Source: Eretmocerus hayati (lineage: Eukaryota; Arthropoda; Insecta; Hymenoptera; Aphelinidae). From it: 64,000 bases of DNA. The position numbers and the translations under genes are program-made. Below the pieces are notes generated by a model. That model saw nothing but the letters and a program-made list of their open reading frames with translations. It searched no databases and had not been told where the DNA came from. Positions 49,430 through 60,332 of the stretch are shown here, one piece after another. How positions within the stretch are numbered: position 1 is the first letter of the stretch; each line of letters starts with the position of its first letter. Where the stretch lies: contig CM056743.1 in assembly GCA_029851415.1 (NCBI GenBank), forward strand, positions 15,616,727 through 15,680,726. Reading direction: 5' to 3'.

Positions 49430-51000
49430 ACTATATTATACTTTTTTGTATCTTTAGATAAAAATTTTGATTTTTTTGATAAGAAGAAACTTTTGATAAA
49501 AATTTTGATTTTTTTGAAAAGTTGAGATCTGTAGAGATTAAATGAAATTTCTGTATTAACCAATCGATAGATCTCGCAGAAAAAATCATATTAAGATTGA
49601 GATAAATGAGTCATGAAGGAAGGTAGGAGGAAAAATTGAGTATTAAGGGAAATTTTCCTTTATTTTTTGAATTATTTTTTGGAGTAAGCTTTTTAGAAGG
49701 ATTTGAGCCATCTAGTCTTAGGTTTTTTCGATGATATCTATTAGTTGGTTGAGACAGAATTTGGATGCGGTAGGTTTAAAAAGGCTCAAAAAAAAATTTT
49801 TGGTGAAAATTTTGATTTTTTTGAAAATTTGAGATCTGTAGAAATTAAATGAAATTTCGGTATTAACCAATCGATAGATCTCGCAGAAAAAATCATAGTT
49901 TAGGTCATCAAGATTGAGATAAATGAGTCATGAAGGGAGGTAGGAGGAAAAATTGAGTATTAAGGGAAATTTTCCTTTATTTTTTGAATTATTTTTTGGA
50001 GGGAGCTCTTTAGAAGGATTTGAGCCATCTAGTCTTAAGTTTTTTCGATGATATCTATTAGTTTGTTGAGACAGAATTTGGATGCGGTAGGTTTAAAAAG
50101 GCTCAAAAAAAAAAAATGTTTGGTGAAAATTTTGATTTTTTTGGAAATTTGAAATCTGTAGAGATCAAATGAAATTTCGGTATTAACCAATCGATAGATC
50201 TCGCAGAAAAAATCATAGTTTAGGTCATCAAGATTGAGATAAATGAGTCATGAAGGGAGGTAGGAGGAAAAATTGAGTATTAAGGGAAATTTTCCTTTAT
50301 TTTTTGAATTATTTTTTGGAGGGAGCTCTTTAGAAGGATTTGAGCCATCTAGTCTTAAGTTTTTTCGATGATATCTATTAGTTTGTTGAGACAGAATTTG
50401 GATGCGGTAGGTTTAAAAAGGCTCAAAAAAAAAAAATGTTTGGTGAAAATTTTGATTTTTTTGGAAATTTGAAATCTGTAGAGATCAAATGAAATTTCGG
50501 TATTAACCAATCGATAGATCTCGCAGAAAAAATCATAGTTTAGGTGACTCAATTTGTTGTGAGAGTGTGTGGGAAAAAGATATTTATGTATTAAAAGTTG
50601 AAATTTGAGCACTTTTTGTTCAAAAAGCCCATGGATCAAATTTGACTGGGAGCCGAAAGGTGCCAAATCACTGGGCTCTCAGAAATTGGATTCTCTACAA
50701 CTTGTAGAAAGCCAAAAGTTGATAAGGCGAATAGTAAAAGAGAAAGCGTGTCCAATATAAAACAACATACATACATACACACACACAAACACGGAAAATG
50801 GGGTGGAAAGATGAGTCTTTGGCAGATTTGGGAGGACATTAGGAGGAAAAGTGTTACCTACATTTGATAGCTTTTGGCGAGAGGAAAAGAATGGTCGTTG
50901 GCTTTTTTCGATAAGAGGGATTTTGTTGAAGAATATGTTGATTTTAATGAAAAATTTGATCAAATTTTCGTTGGGGTGAAAACAAAGCTTTCTCTTCAGA
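49430..51000 (-). mobile_element. Dispersed element with 320-bp tandem array, copy 2 (inverted)
   Basis: The array of about 3.3 units lies at 49.43-50.55 kb with a period of about 309-320 bp. Each unit carries CCAATCGATAGATCTCGCAG, TTTGAGCCATCTAGTCTTA and GACAGAATTTGGATGCGGTA. Units 2-4 are nearly identical, so this copy is recently expanded. The head (50.55-51.0 kb) is the reverse complement of 24.0-24.48 kb, with matching AACTTGTAGAAAGCC, CA tract and AGAGAAAG dyad. The open frames here are by-products. Confidence 0.75.
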
Positions 51001-51002
51001 GA

Positions 51003-51650
51003 AAGCAAAAGAGAAAATGGTTTCCAATCGTCCGAGTACCCTGCCCACTCATCAAACCCGAGATAATTATACTGCGAGGTCGCAATCTGGAACCAGCTAC
51101 TCCACGTTGCCACACGACCCTCATTCGCATTAGCCCACCAGGGCCATACCGCGGAGTGGCTCGGACGAGCATCGATCGCGAGAGCACCGAACCGCGAGCC
51201 GATCGGGTGGCCACCGACAGCAAGTCGCCCCCGAACGTTGCCATATCGCCCCAGGGTTCTCCAAGTGCCAAAATCAGCCTGCCACGTGGCCAGGCAAGCA
51301 ACATCCTGCACGAGGGATACGACGCCACCCTGGAAACGGGGGTCCCAGCTCGTGCTGCAGGTGAGCAGGAAGTGAACAGGGTGGAAGCTAAGCTCTGACG
51401 ACCCAAGGAGTAAAGAATACTCTCAACCCCATAACCCAGGTGATTGTAATCTGCTTGGAGAGGTGTCGTACCCGCGCTTCAGCTTACCCTGGGAGCCAGG
51501 ATGGCCATTTCACTAGGACGAGTGACGTACGGAACTCCAATACCAATCGAACCGGTTGACCAGGGAGTCCAACCGCGGACGCCCTTTCTGCGGACCGGAT
51601 AGTCTGTCAGCATACCGTGCCGCTAACTCCGACCGCATCTTCCATAAATC
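51003..51650. other. GC-rich island open on both strands
   Basis: This block is clearly richer in G and C than its flanks and stays open in several frames: plus 50874-51398 (Pro/Arg-rich) and two minus frames, one of which reads through FHPVHFLLTC and WSSWFQIATSQYNY. I cannot tell which strand, if any, is coding. It could be a fragment of a retroelement, a transferred piece or a CpG-rich repeat. No known motif was recognised. Confidence 0.35.
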
Positions 51651-51961
51651 ATCGCACTGAAGATCTCTCAGTGCCACAGATGCCAGTTCATCTTCACAAT
51701 CAGCTACTTCTTCTAGTGCTGTTCCACATCGATGCCTCTACTCGACGAAAAGTTCATCGAATACCAGCCAACTTCATATCACAATCCACCGCTTACGCAA
51801 CCAGTTGTCCACCAGCATCGACAGTGGCCGGAAGACCACGCATCAGATTACGCCACGTATCCTTTTGGGAAACTTACATGTTATTTTCGTTATTCGCTAT
51901 CATGCCAAACATATTCTCATTGACTAATGTACTTCATCTTGATATTGTTACGGAGATACAT

Positions 51962-52121
51962 AGGCGCCCGCACTTCAAATGTATCGCGTATAAGAGTCAT
52001 GGGTTGGTGCGTCCGGACTAGCTCAGTCAACAGCGTGTCAGTCTCTTGATTAAGAGGTCGCCGATTCGTTCCCCGGCGGCCGCACTTTTCATTCAGTGCA
52101 TGGAGGAGAATAAATCATAAC
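51962..52121 (+). mobile_element. tRNA-like SINE copy 1
   Basis: The unit starts AGGCGCCCGCACTTCAA and ends with an AGGAGAATAAATC tail. It encloses a tRNA-like core (about 52011-52084) with an A-box-like TAGCTCAGT and a B-box-like GATTCGTTCCC. The anticodon region around CTCTTGAT resembles tRNA-Lys(CUU), but the stems are broken, so it is not a working tRNA. It is followed by CGCACTTTT. Confidence 0.6.
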
Positions 52122-52347
52122 AACTGGTGTCAAAAAGCGGAACGAATCCCGCTCACAAGTGGACATCATACTCGGAGGATAATCAACGATGATAATTAGG
52201 TGGCGCTACCCACGCGTAGATCTGCTGTACCGAAGAGATGGACTCGGGATCTACATAGACGACAATGAGGAATCAATTTCATGGACCTCAGACGATGAGG
52301 ACATCGTTGACTCTGCCCAAGAGGTGTGTTATGAATGCAATCTACAC

Positions 52348-52505
52348 AGGCGCCCGCACTTCAAGTGTATCACGTATAAGAGTCATAGCTTGGTGCGGCC
52401 GGACTAGCTCAGAAACAGCGTGTCAGTCTCTTGATCAAGAAGTCGCCGGTTCGTTCCCCGTTGGTCGCACTTTTTATTCAGTGGATGAAGGAGAATGAAT
52501 CGTGA
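52348..52505 (+). mobile_element. tRNA-like SINE copy 2
   Basis: The same unit as 51962-52121 at about 90 percent identity by eye, 386 bp downstream in the same orientation. Its core lies at about 52397-52469 (TAGCTCAG and GGTTCGTTCCCC). GTGCGGCC and GGTCGCAC at the two ends of the core could pair. Sequences before the two copies differ, so this looks like two insertions or a duplication with replaced flanks. Confidence 0.6.
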
Positions 52506-52947
52506 CAATATTGAACTTTCACGATATCATGATTCAATACTCATCCGCGTTCAATCGATGGAACTTTGATTCCACGAAATTGCATAACTTACCAATAATG
52601 ATTGTCGAATGAAAATCGACAAGGAACTAAGTGTTGAGTACGACCGACCAACTCATTGAACAATGTTCTCGCCTACCCCGGGCGCTTGACACGTGCATCC
52701 ATACACATCTAATTCCCCCGGCGATCACATAGTTTCTCGTGTGAACGACTCAATGCACATTGGCATAAAAAAATCATTCGTCGATGAACATATTCACACC
52801 GTGATTCTACATATGCCACATGTCAAATTCGCGGACGAGGGGATGTAATGCCACGACACATAACAATACTGACGTATTGTAATGCAACCGTCCATTACAC
52901 ATTCGTACGAACACAAAATACGGCATACTTGATCTATCAAGCAACGA

Positions 52948-53163
52948 CGCATTACAACACACGCGAGAGTAATCGAACCACTCATTACCAAGAATGACAC
53001 ACTACACCCAAATTGTAATGCGGCCGCGCATGACAATACACGCATGTGTAATCGATCCACTCATTACAGGGAATGACACGCATCCACTCGGTTTGTAGCG
53101 CGACCACGCCTTACACTACACACGTTAGTAAGTGGCCCACTCATGACAAATCACGCAGTACAC
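52948..53163. repeat. 79-bp tandem repeat upstream of a promoter
   Basis: Units start at 52948 (CGCATTACAACACACG), 53027 (CGCATGACAATACACGC) and 53107 (CGCCTTACACTACACACG, partial). Each carries a CCACTCATTAC box and a GAATGACAC box. The period is 79-80 bp over about 2.7 copies, with fainter traces back to about 52870. Its position directly before a TATA box suggests promoter-proximal binding sites. Confidence 0.7.
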
Positions 53164-53171
53164 TTACGGCC

Positions 53172-53210
53172 TATATAAACCCCGGTTTGGTAGGCCGAGG
53201 CTTCAGTTCC
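53172..53210 (+). promoter_or_regulatory. TATA plus TCAGT initiator core promoter
   Basis: TATATAA at 53172 and an arthropod-type initiator TTCAGTT with its A at 53205 are 33 bp apart, the usual TATA position. It is preceded by the 79-bp tandem repeat and lies about 440 bp before the ATG of the transposase gene at 53646, so I infer it drives that gene or an LTR that once lay here. Confidence 0.6.
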
Positions 53211-53504
53211 TTCCCGACTTGCCGTCGCGACGTATACTCCGAGACACTCGGCCCAGCCGTGGCCACGCTGCTCCAGTACTTCGACGTACTCCTGGTGCCG
53301 TCAGGGATGTTCCCGATCAGAAATCGCCCAGCCTGCGCCCAGGCCCCCCGCGTGGGCCAAGCGTGGTAAACTGGGGCCGCCCCGCGGTGGCCCAGCGTGG
53401 CAAAAAACGAAATGTAACGCCTGCCCAGTATGGCGCACGCCTGGCGTGTAACATTTAGGCACGGTCGCGAGTACGCTGGTTAAGCCTCGGTGAGCCCTTA
53501 TACC

Positions 53505-53530
53505 AAAATGTAAACGTAAACACTCTGCGT
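53505..53530. repeat. Short inverted repeat before the transposase gene
   Basis: TGTAAACGTAAACAC and GTGTTTACA form an imperfect stem about 120 bp before the transposase ATG. It could be a transposon end or subterminal transposase-binding sites; no matching copy was found at the other side. Confidence 0.3.
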
Positions 53531-53645
53531 GTTTACAACTGATCAGTCAGATATCTAACCTAGTCGTGTATGAAAATATGAAAATTTCTTCTTTTCTCAT
53601 AATGTAGAATTTGTTTACGGTGATATAATTGTATAATCTGTCATC

Positions 53646-55706
53646 ATGGACAGGGCTTATAAATCAAAATCAGCTTCACGAGTGTCTCGCTTTCGAGCAA
53701 ATTTTCGACTCTCAGAAGCAGAGCGCCGCAAAGAAGCGGAGCGTAAATCAGAAGAAACAAGAAGATGTCAAGAATCTGATCTCAATGGCGAATTTGAAAC
53801 TATTAGTGCTCAATTTCATGAAGACTCTGGGGTGGGCTGTTGTGAAGGAAAAAAAGTTGTTGAAAATTGAGAAAAGCAAAACTGTGTTCAAACAAATGGT
53901 GTGTCACCCTCAGTAACTCCTCCCATGGAGATAGATTTCAATCTCAATGATCCGTTTGAAAAATTGAAGAAAGACCTGAAAATATGGATCTTGGAATCAA
54001 ATATTCCCAAAGTTGCTGTTGACCGCCTGCTCAAAATTCTGAAGGGTCCCATACCATCTCTTCCAACATGTTACAAGACTTTTCTAAAGTCAAATATTGT
54101 TTTTGACATCAAGAATTATTCTGATGGCTCACAGTTTGTGTATTTTGGACTTGAAAAAGGGCTTAGATGATGCATCAATCCAGACCTTCACTCGGATGGA
54201 GACATTTTGCCCCTACAAATCTTTTTGGATGGACTTAGTTTATACCACTCTAGTAATATGCAACTTTGGCCTTTGTTGGGCAGAACATATCATGAGCCAG
54301 ATGATGTCTATCCGCCATTCTCAATAGCCTGTCACTGTGGATCAGGGAAGCCAAAGAGCTGTAAAGCTTTTTTCCAGCAATTCACCGCTGAATACAATGA
54401 GTTATGCAAAACTGGAATACGTATGGGAGACAAAACATTCCAGATTAAAATTCAGTGTTTGATAGGTGATAAGCCAGCCAGATCTGAAGCTCTTTGTATC
54501 AAAGGCCATGAAAGTAAACATGCTTGTGAGCGTTGTGACATGGTTGCAATATATTTCAAAAGAAGGCAAGTTTACCCCCTCTTGAAAAACTCCAAGCCTA
54601 GAACAGACCGATCTCTTAGATTGCTTGAAGATCCACAACATCACCACAAAGACTCTCCACTCTTACAGTTGTATCCAGCGATTGACATGGTATATCAGGT
54701 TCTTTTAGGATTTATGCATGGCCAATGTATAGGTAACATGAAAAAACTGTTATGTGACTATTGGACCAACCCATCATTGAAATATTTGACTAAGGCTCAA
54801 ATAATGCAGCTCTCGTCAAGACTCACACTTTTACAGTTTTGTATTCCTGCTGAGTTCCAGAGATGCACAAGATCCTTAGATGTTCTGAGTAAATGGAAAG
54901 CCACTGAGTATAGATTGTTCTTGTTGTATATTGGGCCTATTGTTCTGAAAGGTACCTTACCAAAACATTTGTATAAACATTTCATGATGTTCAGTGTTGG
55001 TTGCAGAATTCTGTGCTCTCCCAATTCATGTTTGAAATACTTGGAGCATGCAAGAACATACTTGACAGCTTTTGTAGAGCTTCCAAAGAAGTACTATGGA
55101 CTAACTTCACAAATTTTCAACATGCACAGCACAGTTCACTTAGCTGATGATGTGGGAAACATGAAATGTGACTTGAGTCACTTGACGGCTTTTCCTTTTG
55201 AGAACTATTTACGATTTTTGAGGAAAAAAATCAAGGGTGGATTCAACCCTCTTGTCCAGCTATGCAATAGGGTTGCTGAAGAATGGGCTGTTGAGGCAAA
55301 GCCTGTGCAATTACCAAAGCCAGTAGAAATATTGAGTCCAAACAAATTTCCTCAAAAATGTGATATGGTAATTGAAAAAGTCAAATATAAGGATGTCACT
55401 TTATCAAGAAAAGTGCCTAACAATACTACTGGTGAGATTGTGACAATCAGAGAAATGGTACTTCCTGGTGCTGAGAGCAATCTAAAGAAAATTCAGATCA
55501 GCGGTGAAATCTTGGAAGTTACCAGAAATGTATTCGACTACCCAACAGTCTCATCTTATCTGAATATCCATCAAGTAAGACAAACCAAACTCAAGAAGAG
55601 CTGTGTGTTGGATGATGTTGAGTTGAAGTTCATGCGAGTGAACTTGAGAGATATTGAGCGAGACCCAAACAACCTCCATGTAGTGCCAATATTGCACCAG
55701 ATGTGA
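53646..55706 (+). pseudogene. EnSpm/CACTA-like transposase gene, two in-frame TGA codons
   Basis: One frame runs 687 codons from the ATG at 53646 to the stop at 55706, broken only by TGA at 53868 and at 54168. The first 74 codons are basic and Arg-rich (FRLSEAERRKEAERK). The next part holds LPTCYKTFLKS and VYFGLEKGL, the usual lead-in of this family. The core is intact as a 499-codon frame (54207-55706): FLDGLSLYHSS, GDKPAR, a CERC pair, an IDMVYQVLLGFMH segment, HLADDV and FPFENYL. Asp and Glu residues in these motifs (D8, D88, E332 of the core) are candidates for the DDE-type catalytic triad. The first TGA could instead be removed by a short intron (GT near 53839, AG at 53911, phase matches). 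The second cannot be explained that way. TGA from CGA by CpG decay is likely. Confidence 0.75.
54207..55706 (+). CDS. Intact core frame of the transposase
   Basis: This is the longest open frame in the window (499 codons from an internal ATG) and could still make a truncated protein. It lacks the basic N-terminal region that would normally bind transposon ends. The stop follows a VVPILHQM end, close to the usual end of this family. A polyadenylation signal lies 100 bases downstream. No introns are evident inside the core. Whether it is translated from the internal ATG is unknown. Confidence 0.6.
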   Translation: MPLQIFLDGLSLYHSSNMQLWPLLGRTYHEPDDVYPPFSIACHCGSGKPKSCKAFFQQFTAEYNELCKTGIRMGDKTFQIKIQCLIGDKPARSEALCIKGHESKHACERCDMVAIYFKRRQVYPLLKNSKPRTDRSLRLLEDPQHHHKDSPLLQLYPAIDMVYQVLLGFMHGQCIGNMKKLLCDYWTNPSLKYLTKAQIMQLSSRLTLLQFCIPAEFQRCTRSLDVLSKWKATEYRLFLLYIGPIVLKGTLPKHLYKHFMMFSVGCRILCSPNSCLKYLEHARTYLTAFVELPKKYYGLTSQIFNMHSTVHLADDVGNMKCDLSHLTAFPFENYLRFLRKKIKGGFNPLVQLCNRVAEEWAVEAKPVQLPKPVEILSPNKFPQKCDMVIEKVKYKDVTLSRKVPNNTTGEIVTIREMVLPGAESNLKKIQISGEILEVTRNVFDYPTVSSYLNIHQVRQTKLKKSCVLDDVELKFMRVNLRDIERDPNNLHVVPILHQM

Positions 55707-55808
55707 GCTTTGCTTGCTATTTTTATGGAAAAGTTAGCAAAGATGTATATGAAATGAGATAGTAAACTCCCAGTCATTAAAAAAATTGTTATTTGTATAT
55801 AATCTGTA

Positions 55809-55814
55809 AATAAA
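55809..55814 (+). terminator. Polyadenylation signal of the transposase gene
   Basis: AATAAA about 100 bases after the stop codon, followed by TG/T-rich sequence (CTCTTTGTC). Confidence 0.55.
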
Positions 55815-56427
55815 TACTCTTTGTCATCAATACACCTGATTCATCATTTCTTAATTATTAAAGGAAAAAGTTCCTGCAGCAACTTATTGATGAGTGAGTT
55901 ATGAGGAAATTTTTGGATATGTTTGACAAACAATATACTGCCATCCATCAGATGTCGGTAACAATGGCATCTAAGCTATCAGCTGGCCATACTTGTGTTT
56001 ACATCAGTGCTGGGTTTTTGTTGTAATGAACTGTGGCTGTTCATGAGTCAAATTGTCTACAAAAACCATTGATAGACATTACCTAAAGGTGAGAAATTCA
56101 TTTTGCTAATGTACTTTAGAGGAGGTGCAGCTCATCAATCACCATATCTCAATTATTATCAAGTCGACCCATGTACATTCAATGTTCAACCCTAACCTTC
56201 TTCCCTGCCTTTACCAGAAGCACATTGTTAATTATATACAGAATCATGAAAGTTGAGTTCTACAATCCTTTTCCATAATGAGGACTCTTATAGTCCACCA
56301 AGATTATAAGCGAGCTGTCAGAATGTTTTGATCCAGCCCTCCGTTACAATATTATCATTCTGCCTCAGCTAAATACTATGATATGATATTTCACTAGGTC
56401 AAGTACTCAGAATATAATATATTCCAG

Positions 56428-58897
56428 ATGAGCTGCTCTGAAAGACCTAGTCTCTGAGTCCTAGAAATAACTGAGAGTAATGACTCCAAATCCCAAAACT
56501 TTGAAAAATTCATCATTGCTCCCATACCTTGGATTAACTTTGACCAAGAGAAAAGAAGATTGACTGTGAGATACTCATTCCCTCCATATGAAGAGGAAGA
56601 GGATGAGGATTTTTTCAAAGGTATATTTAAAAGCCGAGCTCCTGCTCCAGATAGTTGGCCTAGCTATCAGATAGCCAGAGAATTAGGTGACACGAGTGAG
56701 TACTGAATTCATTCAGCGTGGTTCTAAATTTGCTGCTTTGGATTGAACTCTCAAGTCCCTCTGTTATTGCAGGTACATTGAAAGCTGCTCAACAGATTCT
56801 GAAAGAATATTCAGCAAAGGAGAAGAAAGCGGATGAGATGGATGAGAAACTTGAAGCTTTGGAGAATACATCCCTTGATCCTCATCATATACCAAGTTTG
56901 ACACAGCCCCCCTTGCTGTTTGCCCAAGACAAAATGGAGGGAAGTGAAATAAGTGGCAGTTTCCTTTCATCAATAGAAAATGGCGTGGAGCCTGTTCATA
57001 ATTCACCTACCAAGTTAGGGGAGTCTAAATGTTCAGGTGAGCTGGAAAATTAACTTGCAAATCAATCTCATAATTCTTTCGGAAAGTCTGTTTTGCTAGT
57101 GGAAGCCCTCATTTTCTCATAATCTTAGTGAACAATGAGTTGCATACCCATTTGAAAACGTATGACCTACAAGGCTGTAGACAAAGCTACACAAGAATGG
57201 AACCATCCAATGAGTATGTCATCGAATCTTCCATTCTACTCAAGGTTCATATGTTCATGTCTCTTTCAGTGGTTTGCATCATTTTGACTTGATCTTTCGA
57301 TTTGTATTTGAACTTTGAAATTCCAATCCGTATCTGAAATTGAATTTGAAATCTCTATATGAGTTTTGATTTTGGAATTCAGATATGAATTTTCAATCTG
57401 AACTCGGATTTGTTTCAATCATTAATTTTGAACCTGGACTTGAATTTTTGAGCTTCAGAATAAGATGGGAATTTTGAATCTGAATTTAAATTCTGATCTG
57501 AACTTTGAACTTAGATTTTGATTTCAAATTGGATTTTTGACTTCTCTTTCCGCTTCCAAATAATTTTATGAGTCATGCATGTTTCACTCCAGGTGTTGAA
57601 AATATTGCACGAAAAAGGAAAACTAGGACTAAACAGTCTGCTGGGAATCTGAAGAAGACGAGCCCAAAAAACAGAAAACGAAAAATCAAAAGAAAAAGGC
57701 AGAGCTGGCACAGGCTGAAATATTTGAGCAGGGTATACATTTAATCTTTTCAAGATTATACGGCTATTCCATCTCCTAGTTTTCAATAACTTCTATCTCA
57801 TTTCCAGTCTCCAAAAATTCTCCTAACTTGTCTCAGATTGAAGATGGAAACTTCGAAGTTTCAAGGGTATCGAGTGATGTTAGTGTGGCTCAGGTTCTTA
57901 CACCTTTGGATGTTTTATCATCCAGTGAGCGTGTCGACGATTGTAGGCAACCGGAGATTACCATTTCTCAATCTCAACCAAGTATCTCTACCACTGATAC
58001 ATCAAAAACGAATGAAGACAGTTCAAAGATTATGCCTACTAGTAATTCTCTAAGTACTAGCTCAAATGACTTGATTGAAGTGACGCCAATCCAAATGAAC
58101 CAATTAGCCACCAAAAAAGATATTGAAGGTACTATGGAAATTCCCGATACTTTGCGTATAATAAAACCTCACAATCCTGTTCTTTCAGATTTAAAAAGTT
58201 ACAACACCGACGTTTCAACAGTCTTTCTCAACAGATAGCTACCAACAATAATGCTGTAATAGAATTACAGAACCTTTTGAAGAGTCGTGAAACAGCATCT
58301 CATGGGCGCAGTATTTTGCTTCTTGATGATCTCAAGGCTCTACATAATTCGTCTCTACCACTGCAGACGATTGATGAATTTAATGCTTTCGGAGAAAAAC
58401 TAAGTGGTCTCGCTCTGAAACAGGACTTGGTAATTATGTAAAGATATTTGAAAAATTCAGCTTCTTACGCAACCTTGACCTTTGTCGTTGATTTCCCAGG
58501 CTACGTACTTTGGAGGCATGATAACTTCTACAAAAAACGGTCGAAATTCTATCAGAGACATCCTTAAACTTTTCTGTCGAAAAGTTGTGATTAGAGACCA
58601 CTATGTGGCTCTGCAAGTTCCCGGAGGAAGTACAAAAAAGGCTTTCATAGAAACCAGTTTTGGAAAATTCCTTTGTGGTACGTACACTGTATTTCATGTT
58701 TCACGATATCGTAGGCAGCCTTTTATTTATACTAATGACAATTTCCATCATCACCAGACAACGTACGCGCCAGACTGCAACTAGATGGTACTCTTATAAG
58801 AGATAGTTTCAGTAAAGTTATTCTCGGAGTAAGAGATTGGGAAGGTGGTAGAGCTGAAAGTTCGCTAAAATCTGGAGAGTTTCAAGGCGAAGATTGA
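56428..58897 (+). pseudogene. DUF4806-type protein gene, seven exons, decayed
   Basis: Exons inferred: 56428-56695, 56773-57036, 57593-57732, 57808-58128, 58189-58429, 58500-58677 and 58758-58897, all GT-AG with consistent phases once two one-base shifts are allowed. Exon 1 encodes WINFDQEKRRLTVRYSFPPY, an acidic EEEEDED run and DSWPSYQIARELGD, the N-terminal module common to DUF4806 and related insect proteins. Middle exons are Lys- and Ser-rich. Exons 5-7 encode the DUF4806-like end: a LQHRRFNSLSQQ coiled stretch, LPLQTIDEFNAFGEKL, ATYFGGM, ALQVPGGSTKKAF and KVILGVRDWEGG. Lesions: TGA at 56455, a frameshift at about 57643-57645 and a missing A in the A-run near 58193. It lies 0.7 kb after the transposase in the same direction; I infer it is that transposon's second gene. 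The first exon start is uncertain. Confidence 0.65.
57290..57545. repeat. Degenerate TGAATTT-type simple repeat in an intron
   Basis: Intron 2 of the DUF4806 gene contains many degenerate copies of TTTGAATCTGAATTTGAAC-like words, most 6-12 bases apart. It is a simple-sequence expansion with no coding role. Confidence 0.6.
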
Positions 58898-59097
58898 CGT
58901 GCCAGAATGATGGAATGTACTCAACTTTACTACTAGATATACACCAAAAGTATTCTATGAGACTTGACCAAAAAGTTTTGCAAAGATTAGGTTTTCTACG
59001 GTGTAATGAGAACTAGTAATGAGAATGTATATTTTCGTTAGAAATATAGTGTATTGAGTCAATTACGTACTAATAACTTGGTTAGTTCAACAATATT

Positions 59098-59103
59098 AAT
59101 AAA
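59098..59103 (+). terminator. Polyadenylation signal of the DUF4806 gene
   Basis: AATAAA about 200 bases after the stop at 58897. It is the first such signal downstream. Confidence 0.45.
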
Positions 59104-59564
59104 CTATTTTGATATATAATGTATTTGGTTATCTGTTTGGTTCTTGGCAACCACCATATTCATCCCACAATACCAATAACGCATTGTTTAGCGCAAAGTT
59201 CCCTTCAGATTCAAACATTCCCGTATACTCGATGTCCCTCCGTTACATGAATCAGACGCAGAATGACTTTCATTTTGCGACTCTGTACATAATTTTCATT
59301 CGTCACGATCATTCACCTATTGAAAATTTCATGAAATGATCATTTTCAATCATCAAATATACATATACACCTGTCCACGCCTAGATAATTTCGAAAAACG
59401 CTCATGACAATGATCAAAATTACGACTATGGGCAGCCACGACTATGCCACGCGGGGGGCACGGTGGGAAGGCGTTACAGCCCACTGGTGGCGCACGCGTG
59501 GCCCCAGCATGGGGCCTCTTGATATTTCTGATCGGGTTGTCACCGCGACCTAGTCACATTTCCA

Positions 59565-59727
59565 GACTCATAGGTAGTGTTTCGCACTTTATTTCCTGTG
59601 TCATATTTGTGTTAACATATTTTGTGCGTGAAATTACTCAACCCGAACTTCTTCAACCTCACTCACATCCATAACCTCATCGAGTCCGAGTTGTGCCTCC
59701 TCAAATCAGTGACAATCCGCCTTGTCA
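59565..59727 (+). mobile_element. LTR end without primer-binding site (solo or truncated LTR)
   Basis: It matches 48845-49009 closely: TTCCTGTGTCATATT, CAACATATT-like and ACTCAACCCGAACTTCTTCAACCTCA boxes, and GTGACAATCCGCCTTGTCA at the end. After TTGTCA the two copies diverge, and here no TGGCGCC follows. That marks the LTR boundary and suggests a solo or truncated LTR. Confidence 0.65.
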
Positions 59728-60332
59728 AACTTGATATCTTTCAATCGGACATGCTCATTTCAGGATGGTGTAATATTAGTTGTTCAGACAATCATGTAGA
59801 ATGTTGGGAGATCAGACTGTATGAATCGGCCCCTTTCAACCACCCAGGAGGTAAATAGTTGTTGGTTGGTACATGTGGTATTTTGCTTAGATCTATATGA
59901 CTATTGACCTGTGACTATCGACAGAATTTGAGTGATTTTGTTCTCTGTCTACCCCATTATAATACAACATTCGAATTGAGGTTTGGGGAGATAATTTGTC
60001 TTGCGTTAAAGTGTTATGGTCCACCCATGTAGAACTCAGTCACATTTCTTGCAGAATATAATGATTCATTCACTCCAGAGAGAGATTTCCTGCTCAAATA
60101 ATTAACTATTTCGAATATCTGAGTTATTATTCTGTCTGTTGACATAACCTAGTGTTCATATGTTAACCTCCAATACCTCAGACCCTTCAGCTTACTTCAT
60201 ATTGCTGAGGACTCTACACTATACTTCTCTACATTGTTACATTCGGAATAAATATTGATACAGTTGCCGAGCAGTGCTGTGCACTAAAAATATCAATCTA
60301 TCTATGTTGGTTGGTCCTAGCGCAGCTTACAT

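Noticed and set aside
50679..51311. 210-codon minus frame as one gene
   Set aside because: Its second half runs through the head of the satellite-bearing element, whose other copy at 24 kb is not open. Only the GC-rich part could be coding.
52011..52469. Functional tRNA genes at 52.0 and 52.4 kb
   Set aside because: A- and B-box-like sequences are present, but the acceptor and anticodon stems do not pair properly and the whole 155-bp context is duplicated, so SINE copies fit better.
53838..53911. A short intron that removes the first TGA of the transposase
   Set aside because: The phase fits, but the donor (GTGAAG) is weak and the second TGA at 54168 still breaks the frame. Kept only as an alternative.
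53280..59560. Terminal inverted repeats of the two-gene transposon at 53.3-53.45 and 59.43-59.56 kb
   Set aside because: Both are GC-rich and share a CGATCAGAAAT word in inverted orientation, but the rest does not align by eye well enough to call them transposon ends.
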